From the NCBI GenBank assembly GCA_900552145.1, contig URYW01000002.1, positions 6,775 through 70,774 on the forward strand: a stretch of DNA of 64,000 nucleotides. The letters are read 5' to 3'. Each line of letters starts with the position of its first letter. The stretch's first letter is position 1. The notes beneath the pieces are model-generated. The model searched no databases, had not been told where the DNA came from, and saw only the letters and a list, made by a program, of their open reading frames with translations. The translations under genes and the position numbers were made by a program. The DNA is from an uncultured Collinsella sp. Its GTDB lineage: Bacteria; Actinomycetota; Coriobacteriia; Coriobacteriales; Coriobacteriaceae. Below are positions 15,672 through 24,152 of this stretch, piece after piece.

Positions 15672-17636
15672 CTAGTACATCTTTGCGCCGGCGGGAATGG
15701 AGGCGTCGAGCTGGATCAGGTTGAGGCGCTCCTCACCATCCTCCTCGTGGATGGCACTGATGAGCATGCCGCAGCTGGGGATGCCCATCATCTTGCGCGG
15801 AGGCAGGTTGGTGATGGCGAGCAAGGTCTTGCCGACCAGGTCCTCGGGCTCGTAATAAGCGTGAATACCGGAGAGGATGGTGCGGTCGGTACCGGTACCG
15901 TCGTCGAGCGTAAAGTTCAGCAGCTTCTTGGACTTCTTGACGTCCTCGCATGCCTTGACCTTCACAGCGCGGAAGTCGCTCTTGGAGAAGGTATCAAAGT
16001 CGACGAACTCCTCAAACAGCGGCTCAACGGCGATCTTGGAGTAATCGAGCGTGGGCTTAAGCGACTTAACGAACGGGCTCGCGGCGTTGCCGGCCTCGGC
16101 AGCCTTGGCGGCAGCGGCACCGGACTGGAAACCCTTCTCGGGCTTCATGTGCGGGAACAGCAGCACGTCGCGGATAGAAGCCTGGTTGGTAAGCAGCATG
16201 ACCACGCGGTCGATACCAATGCCAATGCCGCCCGCGGGAGGCATACCGTACTCGAGGGCGCGCACGTAGTCCTCGTCGTACTCCATGGCCTCGTCGTCAC
16301 CGCCGGCCTTCTCGGCCATCTGAGCGGCAAAGCGCTCGGCCTGGTCGACCGGGTCGTTGAGCTCGGAGAACGCGTTGGCGTACTCGTGACCGGCAATAAC
16401 CAGCTCAAAGCGGTGCGTCAGGCGCGGGTCGTCCTCAAAGCGCTTGGCAAGCGGGCTGACCTCGATGGGGTAATCGCACACGAACGTCGGGTTGACGATG
16501 GTGTCCTCGCCCAGCTCATCGTAAATCTCGGCGATGATCTTGCCAGCAGTCCACTCGGGCTTGATCTCCAGGCCCTTCTCGCGCGCGGCGGCAGCAAGCT
16601 CCTCGACCGGCGTGTCGATGGTGACCTGCTTGCCGAGCACGTCGGAGACGATGTCGGTCATGGGACGGCTGGCCCACTCACCAGAAAGGTCGATGGTCTG
16701 GCCCTGGTACTCGATGACCTCGGGGTTGCCGATGGCCTTGTTGGCAGCCTTGATGACACCTTGGGCGAGTGCCTTCATGCCCTCGAGGTCGGAGAAGGCA
16801 CGGTAGGCCTCCATCGTGGTGAACTCGGGGTTGTGGGTAAGGTCCATGCCCTCGTTACGGAAGATGCGGCCGATCTCGAACACGCGCTCAAAACCACCGA
16901 CGATGCAGCGCTTGAGGTGCAGCTCGGTGGCAATACGCAGGTAGCACTCCTGATCGAGCGCGTTGAAGTGGGTAATGAACGGCTTGGCAGTAGCGCCGCC
17001 TTGGATGGTCTGCAGAATGGGGGTCTCGACCTCCATGTAGCCGTCGGACTCCATAAAGCGACGGAAGGTGGAGAGAATCTGCGAACGCTTACGGAAGGTC
17101 TCGCGAACGTCGTCGTTGGCGATCAGGTCGACATAGCGCTGGCGATAGCGGGTCTCTTTGTCAGAGAGACCGTGGAACTTCTCGGGAAGCGGACGCACAG
17201 CTTTGGAAAGCAGCGTAAGGGCGCGCGGAGCGATGGAGAGCTCGCCGCGCTTCGTGCGCACGACACCGCCCTCGACGTTCACGATATCGCCCAAGTCGAG
17301 GTTGCGCAGAAGCTCCCAATCGGCCTCGGACATGTCGTTGATGCGGCAGAACAGCTGAATCTCGGCAGTCGCATCGCGCACGACGATGAACATGATCTTG
17401 CCCTGACCGCGCTTGGCGCCCACACGGCCAGCGATCTTCACGACGTCCTCGGTGTCCTCGCCATCGGCAAGCTCGGCGTACTTAGCCTCGATATCGGCGA
17501 CGTAGTCCTCAAGCTCAGAGTGCTCGGGATAGGGGTTCTGGCCCGCCTCGAACAGGGCGGCGCGCTTGGCCAGGCGGGTGGCGCGCTCGTCGTTGAGCGT
17601 CGATGCCTGATCGGCGGCGTTCTGGTTCTCTGCCAT
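15672..17636 (-). CDS. lysS: Lysine-tRNA ligase with C-terminal tRNA-binding (Trbp111-like) domain
   Basis: Class II aminoacyl-tRNA synthetase that charges tRNA-Lys. Residues 1-490 match bacterial LysRS: an OB-fold anticodon domain, motif 2 with FRNEGMDLTHNPEFT, and motif 3 GIGIGIDRVVMLL. An Ala-rich linker (about 495-520) then leads to residues 546-654, which look like the EMAPII/Trbp111 OB domain usually found at the C-terminus of methionyl-tRNA synthetase (SDFRAVKVK, LTLDDGTG-like core, ITNLPPRKMMGIPSCGM). At 654 residues it is about 150 longer than the standard enzyme. ATG at 17636 has a GAGGAGC site. greA lies just upstream on the same strand, but a terminator separates them. Confidence 0.95.
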   Translation of the reverse strand: MAENQNAADQASTLNDERATRLAKRAALFEAGQNPYPEHSELEDYVADIEAKYAELADGEDTEDVVKIAGRVGAKRGQGKIMFIVVRDATAEIQLFCRINDMSEADWELLRNLDLGDIVNVEGGVVRTKRGELSIAPRALTLLSKAVRPLPEKFHGLSDKETRYRQRYVDLIANDDVRETFRKRSQILSTFRRFMESDGYMEVETPILQTIQGGATAKPFITHFNALDQECYLRIATELHLKRCIVGGFERVFEIGRIFRNEGMDLTHNPEFTTMEAYRAFSDLEGMKALAQGVIKAANKAIGNPEVIEYQGQTIDLSGEWASRPMTDIVSDVLGKQVTIDTPVEELAAAAREKGLEIKPEWTAGKIIAEIYDELGEDTIVNPTFVCDYPIEVSPLAKRFEDDPRLTHRFELVIAGHEYANAFSELNDPVDQAERFAAQMAEKAGGDDEAMEYDEDYVRALEYGMPPAGGIGIGIDRVVMLLTNQASIRDVLLFPHMKPEKGFQSGAAAAKAAEAGNAASPFVKSLKPTLDYSKIAVEPLFEEFVDFDTFSKSDFRAVKVKACEDVKKSKKLLNFTLDDGTGTDRTILSGIHAYYEPEDLVGKTLLAITNLPPRKMMGIPSCGMLISAIHEEDGEERLNLIQLDASIPAGAKMY

Positions 17637-17654
17637 AAGTTAGCTCCTCAAACT

Positions 17655-17690
17655 AAAACGCTCCCCAGGATTCGGTCCCAGGGAGCGAAA
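17655..17690 (-). terminator. Terminator of greA
   Basis: CGCTCCC (17659-17665) pairs with GGGAGCG (17681-17687), and the stem extends with CAGG/CC. The minus strand then reads CGTTTTAGTTT. It separates greA from lysS. Confidence 0.65.
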
Positions 17691-17715
17691 ACATACCTTT
17701 ACGCGGGACCGTGGT

Positions 17716-18186
17716 CTAGCGTGCGATCTTGGCGATGGTGTAGACGCGAGTCTTGCCGGAAGGCGTAACGACCTCGACGGAATCACCCTCGCCGTGACCG
17801 ATGATGGCGTGACCGACCGGAGACTCGTTGGAGATCTTGTGCTCGAGCGAGTTGGTCTCGGTGGTACCGACGAGCGTGACTTCCATGACCTCGCCGTTGG
17901 GATCAATCAGCGAAACGGTGGAACCGATGGAGACGGTCAGGTCGCCCGTGGTGGCAGCAACCTGAGCGTTGGCGAGGATGGCCTGGATCTCGGCAATACG
18001 AGCGGCGTTCTGGGCCTGCTTGTCCTTAGCGGCGTCGTACTCGGAGTTCTCCGAAAGGTCGCCGAACGCGCGGGCTTCCTTGATGTCCTCGACGATCTCC
18101 TTGGCGTAATCGCCCTCACGCCAAGCGAGCTCCTCGACGAGCTTCTGGCGGCCCTCAGCGGTCAGTACGATCTGGCTTGCGTCCAT
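17716..18186 (-). CDS. greA: Transcription elongation factor GreA
   Basis: The 156-residue protein has the GreA layout: an N-terminal coiled coil with the acidic tip GDLSENSEYDAAK (around residues 40-55) and a C-terminal globular domain with NESPVGHAIIGH and GDSVEV. GreA enters the RNA polymerase secondary channel and stimulates cleavage of backtracked RNA. The ATG at 18186 has a GGGGAGAT ribosome site; a start 11 codons upstream is less likely. It lies between two terminators and is probably a single-gene unit. Confidence 0.95.
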   Translation of the reverse strand: MDASQIVLTAEGRQKLVEELAWREGDYAKEIVEDIKEARAFGDLSENSEYDAAKDKQAQNAARIAEIQAILANAQVAATTGDLTVSIGSTVSLIDPNGEVMEVTLVGTTETNSLEHKISNESPVGHAIIGHGEGDSVEVVTPSGKTRVYTIAKIAR

Positions 18187-18231
18187 ACGGATATCTCCCC
18201 AACTCTGATCAACAATCAACTGTCAACAAAA

Positions 18232-18267
18232 CGAAAAAGACCGGCTAGCCTGCGGGCAAGCCGGTCA
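18232..18267 (-). terminator. Terminator of tatA
   Basis: The 8-bp stem GACCGGCT (18239-18246) with AGCCGGTC (18259-18266) is followed on the minus strand by TTTTTCGTTTT. Confidence 0.8.
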
Positions 18268-18291
18268 GGTGCTCACCCCAAAGGGATGGGA

Positions 18292-18567
18292 CTACTCTGC
18301 GTCCGCGTCGCTGTCCTCTGCCTGCTTCTTCTTGGCAGCAGCGAGCTTGGCCTCGAGCTCAGCGATCTCCTTGTCCTCCTCGGACTGCTCGTCCACGACC
18401 TCCTCGGCCTGCTTGGTCTCGGCCTTATCGTCGCCCTCCATACCCTCACGGATATTCTTGACGGTAGAGCCGAGGGACTTGCCGAGCTTCGGCAGGTTCT
18501 TGGGCCCGAAGATAATCAGGACAACGACGAGAATAATGATGAGCTCAGGAGCCCTCAGTCCAAACAT
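18292..18567 (-). CDS. tatA: Sec-independent protein translocase TatA/E
   Basis: The 91-residue protein starts MFGLRAPELIIILVVV, a single membrane helix, followed by the FGPKNLPKLGKSLG hinge and amphipathic helix that define TatA/TatE. The tail is highly charged (Asp, Glu, Lys) and ends acidic. TatA oligomers form the translocation element for folded proteins carrying twin-arginine signals. ATG at 18567 has a GGAGGT site; an upstream extension would run through the tRNA-Pro gene. tatC and tatB are not in the window, so it is a separately located tatA. Confidence 0.9.
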   Translation of the reverse strand: MFGLRAPELIIILVVVLIIFGPKNLPKLGKSLGSTVKNIREGMEGDDKAETKQAEEVVDEQSEEDKEIAELEAKLAAAKKKQAEDSDADAE

Positions 18568-18639
18568 GTAGACCTCCACAATACAGCGAGACAAGCTCGA
18601 ATGAGTATACCGCGGGTATCGCGGTATCACAACACTAGC

Positions 18640-18670
18640 TAAAAAAAGGGACCGCAAGAAGCGGTCCCTC
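18640..18670 (-). terminator. Terminator of tRNA-Pro
   Basis: AGGGACCGC (18647-18655) pairs with GCGGTCCCT (18661-18669) and is followed by seven T residues on the minus strand, ten bases beyond the tRNA 3' end. Confidence 0.88.
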
Positions 18671-18679
18671 CTCATGCTC

Positions 18680-18756
18680 TGGTCGGGTTGACTGGATTTG
18701 AACCAGCGACCCCTGCGTCCCGAACGCAGTGCTCTACCAAACTGAGCCACAACCCG
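18680..18756 (-). tRNA. tRNA-Pro (anticodon CGG)
   Basis: The minus strand folds as a full tRNA: acceptor CGGGTTG with CAACCCG, D arm GGCTCAGTTTGGTAGAGC, anticodon stem CTGCG/CGCAG with loop TTCGGGA, and T arm with GGTTCAAATCC. The anticodon CGG reads CCG. The CCA end is encoded (18680-18682). A TATAGT -10 box lies at 18765-18770. Confidence 0.95.
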
Positions 18757-18805
18757 TTAGCTCGACTATAGTAACAAAGATTTTCGCCGCGTGCTAGAGA
18801 AATTT

Positions 18806-19702
18806 TTATTTCTTTGGCGCGTCGATTTGAACCGTGTTGGGAATAAGCTCAGTCGCGCAGGCCCACCAGCCATTTTGCTGGGCAGCATCGGCAAGCCTTT
18901 CGGCCGTGGCAGCGGTGTCGCAAATGGCAAACGAGCAGGCACCCGATCCGCACACATCTACAGCAACGGTTCCGTCCTGTTTACGCAGCCAGTCGAGGAC
19001 CGTTTGAATCTGCGACTCCATCTGTGCGGAAATGACACCAAGGTTGTTATGGATGAGTGCATATGCCGTCTCGGCATCACCAGCACGCAAGGCAGAAGCT
19101 ATCGCGCCGGGCTTGTCCGCAGGCACCGGGGCCTCGTCAAAACGTCGATAGGCTTCAATTGTCGAAACGCTTGCCTCGCGCGGCTTGACCAGCACGACGG
19201 GCGTCGCAGGCAGCGCGGGGTACTCAGTTGCCAGCACGTCTCCCCCACCTACGTAGAACGCAGGACTCGCGTGCAAAAAGAACGGGACGTCAGCACCAAT
19301 GCCCCGCGCAATATCGTCGAGCGCTGGGTCGGTGCGATCAATGCCCCAGAGCTCTGCCAAGGCGACAATGACCGCGGCCGCATCCGTCGAGGGGCCGCCC
19401 AAGCCGGCGCACAATGGAATGCGCTTCTCAATCGTCACGCAGACGTTTGCCTCGCGACCATAATGCTCGGCCATAGCAACCGCAGCCCGATACGCCGTAT
19501 TCTTTTGCATGGGAAAATCTGATGCCGGAACCGTCTGGACGGTCAGCGCCTGCGACGGCGCGACCGTCACGGTATCGGAAAGACCGACGGCCGCCATCAG
19601 GGAATCGACCCTGTGGTAGCCGCGGTCATCGCGCTCGGTATGAACCCCCAGGTAGAGGTTAATCTTTGCCGGCGCGGAAAGAGTCAGGGACCGATCGGTC
19701 AC
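18806..19702 (-). CDS. ispE: 4-diphosphocytidyl-2-C-methyl-D-erythritol kinase
   Basis: This 298-residue GHMP kinase phosphorylates CDP-methylerythritol in the non-mevalonate route to isoprenoids. It shows PAKINLYL with Lys13 near the start, the ATP-binding PLCAGLGGPSTDAA (96-109) and a C-terminal VDVCGSGACSFAIC motif. The GTG start at 19702 has a GAGGAGC site. veg ends two bases upstream, so the two are one operon; the same veg-ispE pairing is seen in other Gram-positive bacteria. Confidence 0.94.
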   Translation of the reverse strand: MTDRSLTLSAPAKINLYLGVHTERDDRGYHRVDSLMAAVGLSDTVTVAPSQALTVQTVPASDFPMQKNTAYRAAVAMAEHYGREANVCVTIEKRIPLCAGLGGPSTDAAAVIVALAELWGIDRTDPALDDIARGIGADVPFFLHASPAFYVGGGDVLATEYPALPATPVVLVKPREASVSTIEAYRRFDEAPVPADKPGAIASALRAGDAETAYALIHNNLGVISAQMESQIQTVLDWLRKQDGTVAVDVCGSGACSFAICDTAATAERLADAAQQNGWWACATELIPNTVQIDAPKK

Positions 19703-19704
19703 CG

Positions 19705-20001
19705 TTAATGCTCCTCGAGCTGATTGCCGAGCGGGGTAAAGATATGCTCGCCGCTCTCGGGGTCGAACAGCTCGACCTGGCCGGTGAGGACATCGATGTA
19801 CTGGTAGGACTGACGCGACTTGCGGCCGCGACGCTCGTCAACCTCGACAATGAAGACGGCCGGGTGGACGCTCTTGATGGTGCCCATGCGCTCGACGACG
19901 CGGGTACGGCCCATGTTGGCCTTCACCTTGACGCGATCGCCCACCATATCGGTCAGCTTCTCGTGGATGTCGTCGACGTGATTGACTTCCATCTCTTCCA
20001 T
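19705..20001 (-). CDS. veg: Veg family protein (DUF1021)
   Basis: The 98-residue protein matches Veg: an N-terminal DIHEKLTDMVGDRVKVKANMGR segment and a beta-rich core with VERMGTIKSVHPAVFIVEV. In Bacillus Veg stimulates biofilm matrix genes by an unclear mechanism. ATG at 20001 is chosen for its GGAGG site eight bases upstream; ATG at 19992 is an alternative. It is the first gene of a veg-ispE operon with a recognisable promoter. The leader contains a small AGGGG/CCCCT hairpin at 20033-20048. Confidence 0.85.
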   Translation of the reverse strand: MEEMEVNHVDDIHEKLTDMVGDRVKVKANMGRTRVVERMGTIKSVHPAVFIVEVDERRGRKSRQSYQYIDVLTGQVELFDPESGEHIFTPLGNQLEEH

Positions 20002-20068
20002 GAACAGGGCCTCCAGAAGGTGCAATTCAAAAAGGGGACAATACCCCTAAGATAGACAAAACTCTAAT

Positions 20069-20098
20069 ACTATAGCACCCTGTTGTGGCCATACGCAA
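20069..20098 (-). promoter_or_regulatory. Likely veg-ispE promoter
   Basis: On the minus strand TTGCGT (20093-20098) and TATAGT (20069-20074) are separated by 18 bp, a reasonable housekeeping sigma match. It lies about 70 bp before the veg start. Confidence 0.45.
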
Positions 20099-20156
20099 GT
20101 AGCTAAAAAAGCCCGGTCTCGAATACGTACCAGACGACAACCTCGCATGACCAGTT

Positions 20157-20184
20157 GTTACGCGGTTTGGTAAAACCGCGTAAC
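20157..20184. repeat. GTTACG-type hairpin at the dtd stop
   Basis: A perfect 12-bp stem (GTTACGCGGTTT with AAACCGCGTAAC) has the loop GGTA and ends at the base before the dtd stop codon. It is the sister of the copy at 15640-15669. No T run follows it on the minus strand, so it is not a classical terminator. Confidence 0.7.
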
Positions 20185-20631
20185 CTAAAGGTTGTCGGTG
20201 TCCAAGACGATGGTGAATGGGCCGTCGTTGACCAGGTCGACCTTCATGTCGGCGCCAAAGATACCGTGCGCCACATGCTCAACGTCCTCGTGCACAAGCG
20301 TCAGGAAGTACTCGTAGAGCTCGTTGGCAACATCGGGTGCGCCGGCATCCGTAAACGATGGGCGGCGACCGTGGCGGCAGTCGGCGAACAGCGTGAACTG
20401 CGACACCACGAGCACCTCGCCGTCGACATCGGCAAGTGCCAGATTGGTCTTGCCGTTCTCGTCCTCGTTGATACGCAGCCCGCGGAGCTTGCCCCACAGC
20501 TTGTCGGCCTCGGCACGCGTATCGCCATGGCCCACACCCAGCAGCACCAGGTAGCCGCGTCCAATGCGGCCCACGCACTCGCCGTCGACCGTCACGCCGG
20601 CGTTGAGCACGCGCTGCACCACCGCACGCAT
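20185..20631 (-). CDS. dtd: D-aminoacyl-tRNA deacylase
   Basis: The 148-residue protein has the two DTD signatures: SQFTLFADC (77-85) and [11 protein letters not shown] (135-145), which carries the Gly-Pro motif that enforces chirality. It hydrolyses D-aminoacyl-tRNAs and recycles the tRNA. Start and length fit the family exactly. It follows rdgB by three bases and ends the murI-rph-rdgB-dtd gene string. Confidence 0.94.
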   Translation of the reverse strand: MRAVVQRVLNAGVTVDGECVGRIGRGYLVLLGVGHGDTRAEADKLWGKLRGLRINEDENGKTNLALADVDGEVLVVSQFTLFADCRHGRRPSFTDAGAPDVANELYEYFLTLVHEDVEHVAHGIFGADMKVDLVNDGPFTIVLDTDNL

Positions 20632-20634
20632 GGC

Positions 20635-21276
20635 CTACTCCTCGCCCGTCAGCTTGGCGGACAGATGCTCGAGCGCGTGGAAACGATGGCTGATGGCGTT
20701 CTTCTCGTCAGCCGTCAGCTCGGCCATGGTCTTGCCCGGCGTGTCGACCGGCAGGAACAGCGGGTCATAGCCAAAACCATGGTCGCCGCGGCCCTCGTGC
20801 GCGATAACGCCCTCGCAGGCGCCCTCGCCATAGGTAACCAGACCGTCCGTGTCGATGAGCGCGACGACGCTCATAAAGCGCGCGGTGCGGTCCTCATCTG
20901 CCACGCCTTCCAGGTTAACGAGAAGCTTGGCGTTGTTGGCGGCATCGTCGCCGTGCACGCCCGCATAGCGCGCGCTATACACACCGGGCTCACCGTCCAG
21001 CGCGTCGACGACCAAGCCCGAATCGTCGGCAATGGCCATAAGGCCCGTCTCCTCAACCGCGGCTTGGGCCTTGATGATGGCGTTCTCCAAAAACGTCGTG
21101 CCGTTTTCCTCGGGATCCTCAAAATCACCCAGCTGGCCGAGCGCCACAAAGCGCACCTCGGGCATGACCTTGCCCAAAATGGCCTCGATCTCGGTGAGCT
21201 TATGAGCGTTTCCGGTTGCCACGACGATGGTCGCCGCCGGGTCGAGGGTGTCGATGTCAATCTTCTCAAGTGCCAT
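20635..21276 (-). CDS. rdgB: XTP/dITP pyrophosphatase (RdgB/HAM1)
   Basis: The 213-residue house-cleaning enzyme removes non-canonical purine triphosphates. Visible family motifs are VATGNAHKLTEI (19-30), FLENAIIKA, IADDSGLVVDAL and HGFGYDPLF near residue 160. It has about ten extra N-terminal residues. ATG at 21276 has an AAGGAGGCC site. rph lies upstream and dtd three bases downstream; rph-rdgB pairing is common in bacteria and links tRNA maturation with nucleotide hygiene only by operon convenience. Confidence 0.94.
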   Translation of the reverse strand: MALEKIDIDTLDPAATIVVATGNAHKLTEIEAILGKVMPEVRFVALGQLGDFEDPEENGTTFLENAIIKAQAAVEETGLMAIADDSGLVVDALDGEPGVYSARYAGVHGDDAANNAKLLVNLEGVADEDRTARFMSVVALIDTDGLVTYGEGACEGVIAHEGRGDHGFGYDPLFLPVDTPGKTMAELTADEKNAISHRFHALEHLSAKLTGEE

Positions 21277-21382
21277 GACTGGCCTCCTTGTCTCTATAGC
21301 AAGCCGCGTGAGGGGCGTTTGGGCACTTGACCTCTCCCCTCTCAGGCGATCGGACCTTTCAACGCAGCATTTCAGCAGATAA

Positions 21383-21419
21383 AACCTACCAAAATAAACC
21401 TGTCCCTTTTTGGCAGGTT
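21383..21419. repeat. CCTGTCCC-loop hairpin overlapping the rph stop
   Basis: AACCTACCAAAA pairs with TTTTTGGCAGGTT around the loop TAAACCTGTCCC. The right arm overlaps the rph stop codon. Near-identical elements lie at 49435-49469 and, inverted, at 54300-54336. Confidence 0.7.
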
Positions 21420-22143
21420 AGGCGATGGCTTGGCGCTGAAGCTCGATGAGCTCGGCGACACCCTTGTCGCCCAGGTCAAGCAGGGCGTTGAGGCGTTTGC
21501 GGTCGAAGGGCGCCTGCTCGCCGGTGCCCTGGAGCTCGATCATCTCACCGGTATCGGTGGCGACGAGGTTCATGTCGACCTCGGCATGACTGTCCTCGGA
21601 ATAATCGAGGTCAAGCAGCGTATTGCCGTCGACAACGCCCATGGAGATGGCAGCCACCTGACCGATAAGCGGGATGCGCTCGATCTTGCCCGCCTCGACC
21701 CACATGGCGAGGGCGTCGTGCAGTGCCACCCAGGCGCCGGTGATGCTCGCTGTACGCGTGCCGCCATCGGCCTGAATTACATCGCAGTCGACGGTGACGG
21801 TGTACTCGCCGAGCGCCTTCATGTTGACGACGGTACGCAGGCTGCGGCCAATGAGGCGCTCGATCTCCATGGAGCGACCCTTGCGGTTGGCGTGCTCGCG
21901 CTTGCAGCGCTTGCCGGTCGACGCCGGCAGCATGGCGTATTCCGCGGTCACCCAGCCGGCCTTAGCTCCCTTTCGCCAGCCCGGCACGCCCTCCTCGATA
22001 GTGGCGGCGCACAGCACGCGCGTGTCACCGAACTCGGCCAAACACGAGCCGTGGGCGTGCTTCATGACGCCGCGAGTAAGCTTGATGGGGCGCAGCTCAT
22101 CGGCGGCGCGGCCGTTGGCGCGGTTGACCTGCATATACTCCAT
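21418..22143 (-). CDS. rph: Ribonuclease PH
   Basis: The 241-residue phosphorolytic exoribonuclease trims tRNA 3' ends using phosphate. Family landmarks are RPIKLTRGVMKHAHGS near the start, the KGRSMEIERLIGRSLR phosphate and RNA site, DCDVIQADGGTRTASITGA and the C-terminal ELQGTGEQAPF. ATG at 22143 has an AAAGGA site; ATG at 22134 is possible. It sits 54 bases after murI in the same transcription unit. Confidence 0.95.
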   Translation of the reverse strand: MEYMQVNRANGRAADELRPIKLTRGVMKHAHGSCLAEFGDTRVLCAATIEEGVPGWRKGAKAGWVTAEYAMLPASTGKRCKREHANRKGRSMEIERLIGRSLRTVVNMKALGEYTVTVDCDVIQADGGTRTASITGAWVALHDALAMWVEAGKIERIPLIGQVAAISMGVVDGNTLLDLDYSEDSHAEVDMNLVATDTGEMIELQGTGEQAPFDRKRLNALLDLGDKGVAELIELQRQAIA

Positions 22144-22197
22144 AGAAATATCCTTTCGGCAAAAGATGTGGCGAAGGCTTTGGCGGCTGCCTTACAT

Positions 22198-23082
22198 CTA
22201 TTTCAGTTCATCGATATCGATATGTTCGATGCTCTTGAGCGGCTGACCAAAGATAAAGCTGCCCGCCACCGCAAACTCGGCAATGTTATCGGCCGTCGTG
22301 GCAAAACGATGCTGTGGCTCGGCGGCATCGCCCGCCAGCTGCTCGCGGCGCGTGAGGATATCGGTCAGCTCGCGTGTGGTCTCCTCGGCGGAACTCACGA
22401 CGCGCACCCCAGGCCCCAGCGCATGGCGGATAGGTCCCACCAACAGCGGGAAATGCGTACAGCCGAGCACCACGGTATCGATACCGTGGTCGCGCAGCGG
22501 CTCAACCGTGGCACCCACCAGCGCACGCACGGCAGGCGTATCGAAGATGTCCTCGTTCTCAAGCCACTGTTCCTGCAGATGTGCACCCGAGGCGAGCTCG
22601 TGTTCGACAACCTCGACAAAGCTCGAGGCAGGACAGCCGTATACATCGACGCCGGCATCCAGGTCCTGAATGGCGCGCGTGTAGGCGCCCGAGCGAATGG
22701 TGAGGTTGGTGGCGAGCACGCCCACGCGACGCGTACGCGTGCTGTTGATCGCCGCACGGGCACCCGGCGCGATCACACCGATGACGGGAACGTCGAGCAC
22801 CTGCTGGGCCAGACGCAAGGCCGCAGCGGTCGCCGTGTTGCAAGCGATGACCATAATCTTGACGTCGTGCTTCGAAAGCCAACGACCCGCCTGCAGCGCA
22901 AACGAGCGCACTTCATCCTCGGTGCGCGTGCCGTAGGGGCAGCGCTTGGTGTCGCCAAAGTAGTAGACGGACTCGTGCGGCAGCGCCGTCGCAATCGCGC
23001 GCGCAACCGTCAGACCGCCCAAACCAGAATCGAACACGCCAATCGGGCGCGTGTCGCCTGCCGGATTCTCGATATCGGACAT
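22198..23082 (-). CDS. murI: Glutamate racemase
   Basis: The 294-residue enzyme makes D-glutamate for peptidoglycan. Both catalytic cysteines are present: Cys81 in IACNTATA and Cys208 in LGCTHFPLL, with the substrate loop FDSGLGGLTV at 17-26. The start at 23082 has only a GAGG two bases upstream, so translation may be coupled to the preceding HAD gene, which ends 51 bases upstream. murE lies two genes upstream, giving a small cell-wall cluster. Confidence 0.95.
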   Translation of the reverse strand: MSDIENPAGDTRPIGVFDSGLGGLTVARAIATALPHESVYYFGDTKRCPYGTRTEDEVRSFALQAGRWLSKHDVKIMVIACNTATAAALRLAQQVLDVPVIGVIAPGARAAINSTRTRRVGVLATNLTIRSGAYTRAIQDLDAGVDVYGCPASSFVEVVEHELASGAHLQEQWLENEDIFDTPAVRALVGATVEPLRDHGIDTVVLGCTHFPLLVGPIRHALGPGVRVVSSAEETTRELTDILTRREQLAGDAAEPQHRFATTADNIAEFAVAGSFIFGQPLKSIEHIDIDELK

Positions 23083-23133
23083 TACCTCACCAGTCTCTCT
23101 CGAAAAGACATGTCCAAGTGCGGCGACGCCGCG

Positions 23134-24045
23134 CTACGAACGCGCCGCGACCAGCAGCTCTGCCGTCGCCGCCCAACCGTCGATAATTTTGCCACGCGTA
23201 ACGAAAGCGTTCTCGCAAGCAGCCAGGAACTCAGGCGCGCCGGCGCTCGTCAGGCCATTCTCGACCAGGCAGAACGTGCCCACGTGATCGGCCATGTAGA
23301 AGTCGGACTCGGAATCGCCGAGCGCCAACGTCTCCTCGCGCTCGATCCCTAGGTGCTCGCAGAAGCGCGCAATGGCGACGCCCTTGTTGAGACCCGCGGG
23401 ATTGATGTTGAATGCGCGGCCGTCCTCGACGCGATCGAGCTCGAGCGTCGTCGGCTTGGACAGGTGAGTCAGATGGCCGTTGCACGCCCAGATCAGACCG
23501 CAGCCGGCCTCGTCCAGGATGGCCTGAACCTCATCGTCGGGCACATCGCCGCGCATGCCGACGGTGACCTCACGGTATTTGTATCCGGTCGACATGTCGT
23601 TGTGATACTCGATCTTGTGCGGCCAGCGGGCGAGGATCTTCTCGCACACGCCGGTCTGCTCGATCACCTGGTGCGGCGTGAGGCCGCAAGAGGAGTCGTA
23701 GGGCATGTCGCCGGTCAGATACTCCCAATCGTTGGCTTTAAGGTCGTACATGACCAGACCGCCCATCTCGCCAATGTAGGAGTTGAGGCCGAGCACGCGC
23801 GCGTCCTCGTGGATCATGGTACGGTTGCGGCCCGAGGTGGGAACCACCTGAATACCAGCGCGAGCGAGCGCCACGACGGCCTCGACGAGTTTGGTCGAGG
23901 GGGTGCCGTCGTTGTCGCGCAGCACGCACGAGCCGGGTGCAAGCATCGTGGCATCCAGGTCGGTAAAGACGTACTTGACCTTGGCCAAGCGCTCGCGCAT
24001 CTCGCCCGAAAGCTCGGCGACGGTCGGCAGGGTATTGTGGGACAT
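23134..24045 (-). CDS. HAD-superfamily (Cof/IIB-like) hydrolase
   Basis: The 303-residue protein shows the HAD motifs: TDLDATM with nucleophile Asp29 and Asp31, PTSGR, a lysine in LNKGVAI, and ALGDSESDFYMAD. The large cap between motifs II and III places it in the IIB group that dephosphorylates sugar phosphates and similar small molecules. The usual T of DxDGT is shifted (DLDATM), but both Asp residues are kept. ATG at 24045 has a GGAGT site. Its place between murE and murI hints at a wall-precursor role, which is inference only. Confidence 0.82.
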   Translation of the reverse strand: MSHNTLPTVAELSGEMRERLAKVKYVFTDLDATMLAPGSCVLRDNDGTPSTKLVEAVVALARAGIQVVPTSGRNRTMIHEDARVLGLNSYIGEMGGLVMYDLKANDWEYLTGDMPYDSSCGLTPHQVIEQTGVCEKILARWPHKIEYHNDMSTGYKYREVTVGMRGDVPDDEVQAILDEAGCGLIWACNGHLTHLSKPTTLELDRVEDGRAFNINPAGLNKGVAIARFCEHLGIEREETLALGDSESDFYMADHVGTFCLVENGLTSAGAPEFLAACENAFVTRGKIIDGWAATAELLVAARS

Positions 24046-24152
24046 GGTTACTCCGTTTACGTAGAAGGGTTTGGACTTGGACGGCATGTTTTGATTGAGG
24101 GAACACGCTTATGGCGACAGCGCACTCAGGGCGCCGCCGCCATCATGGTTCA

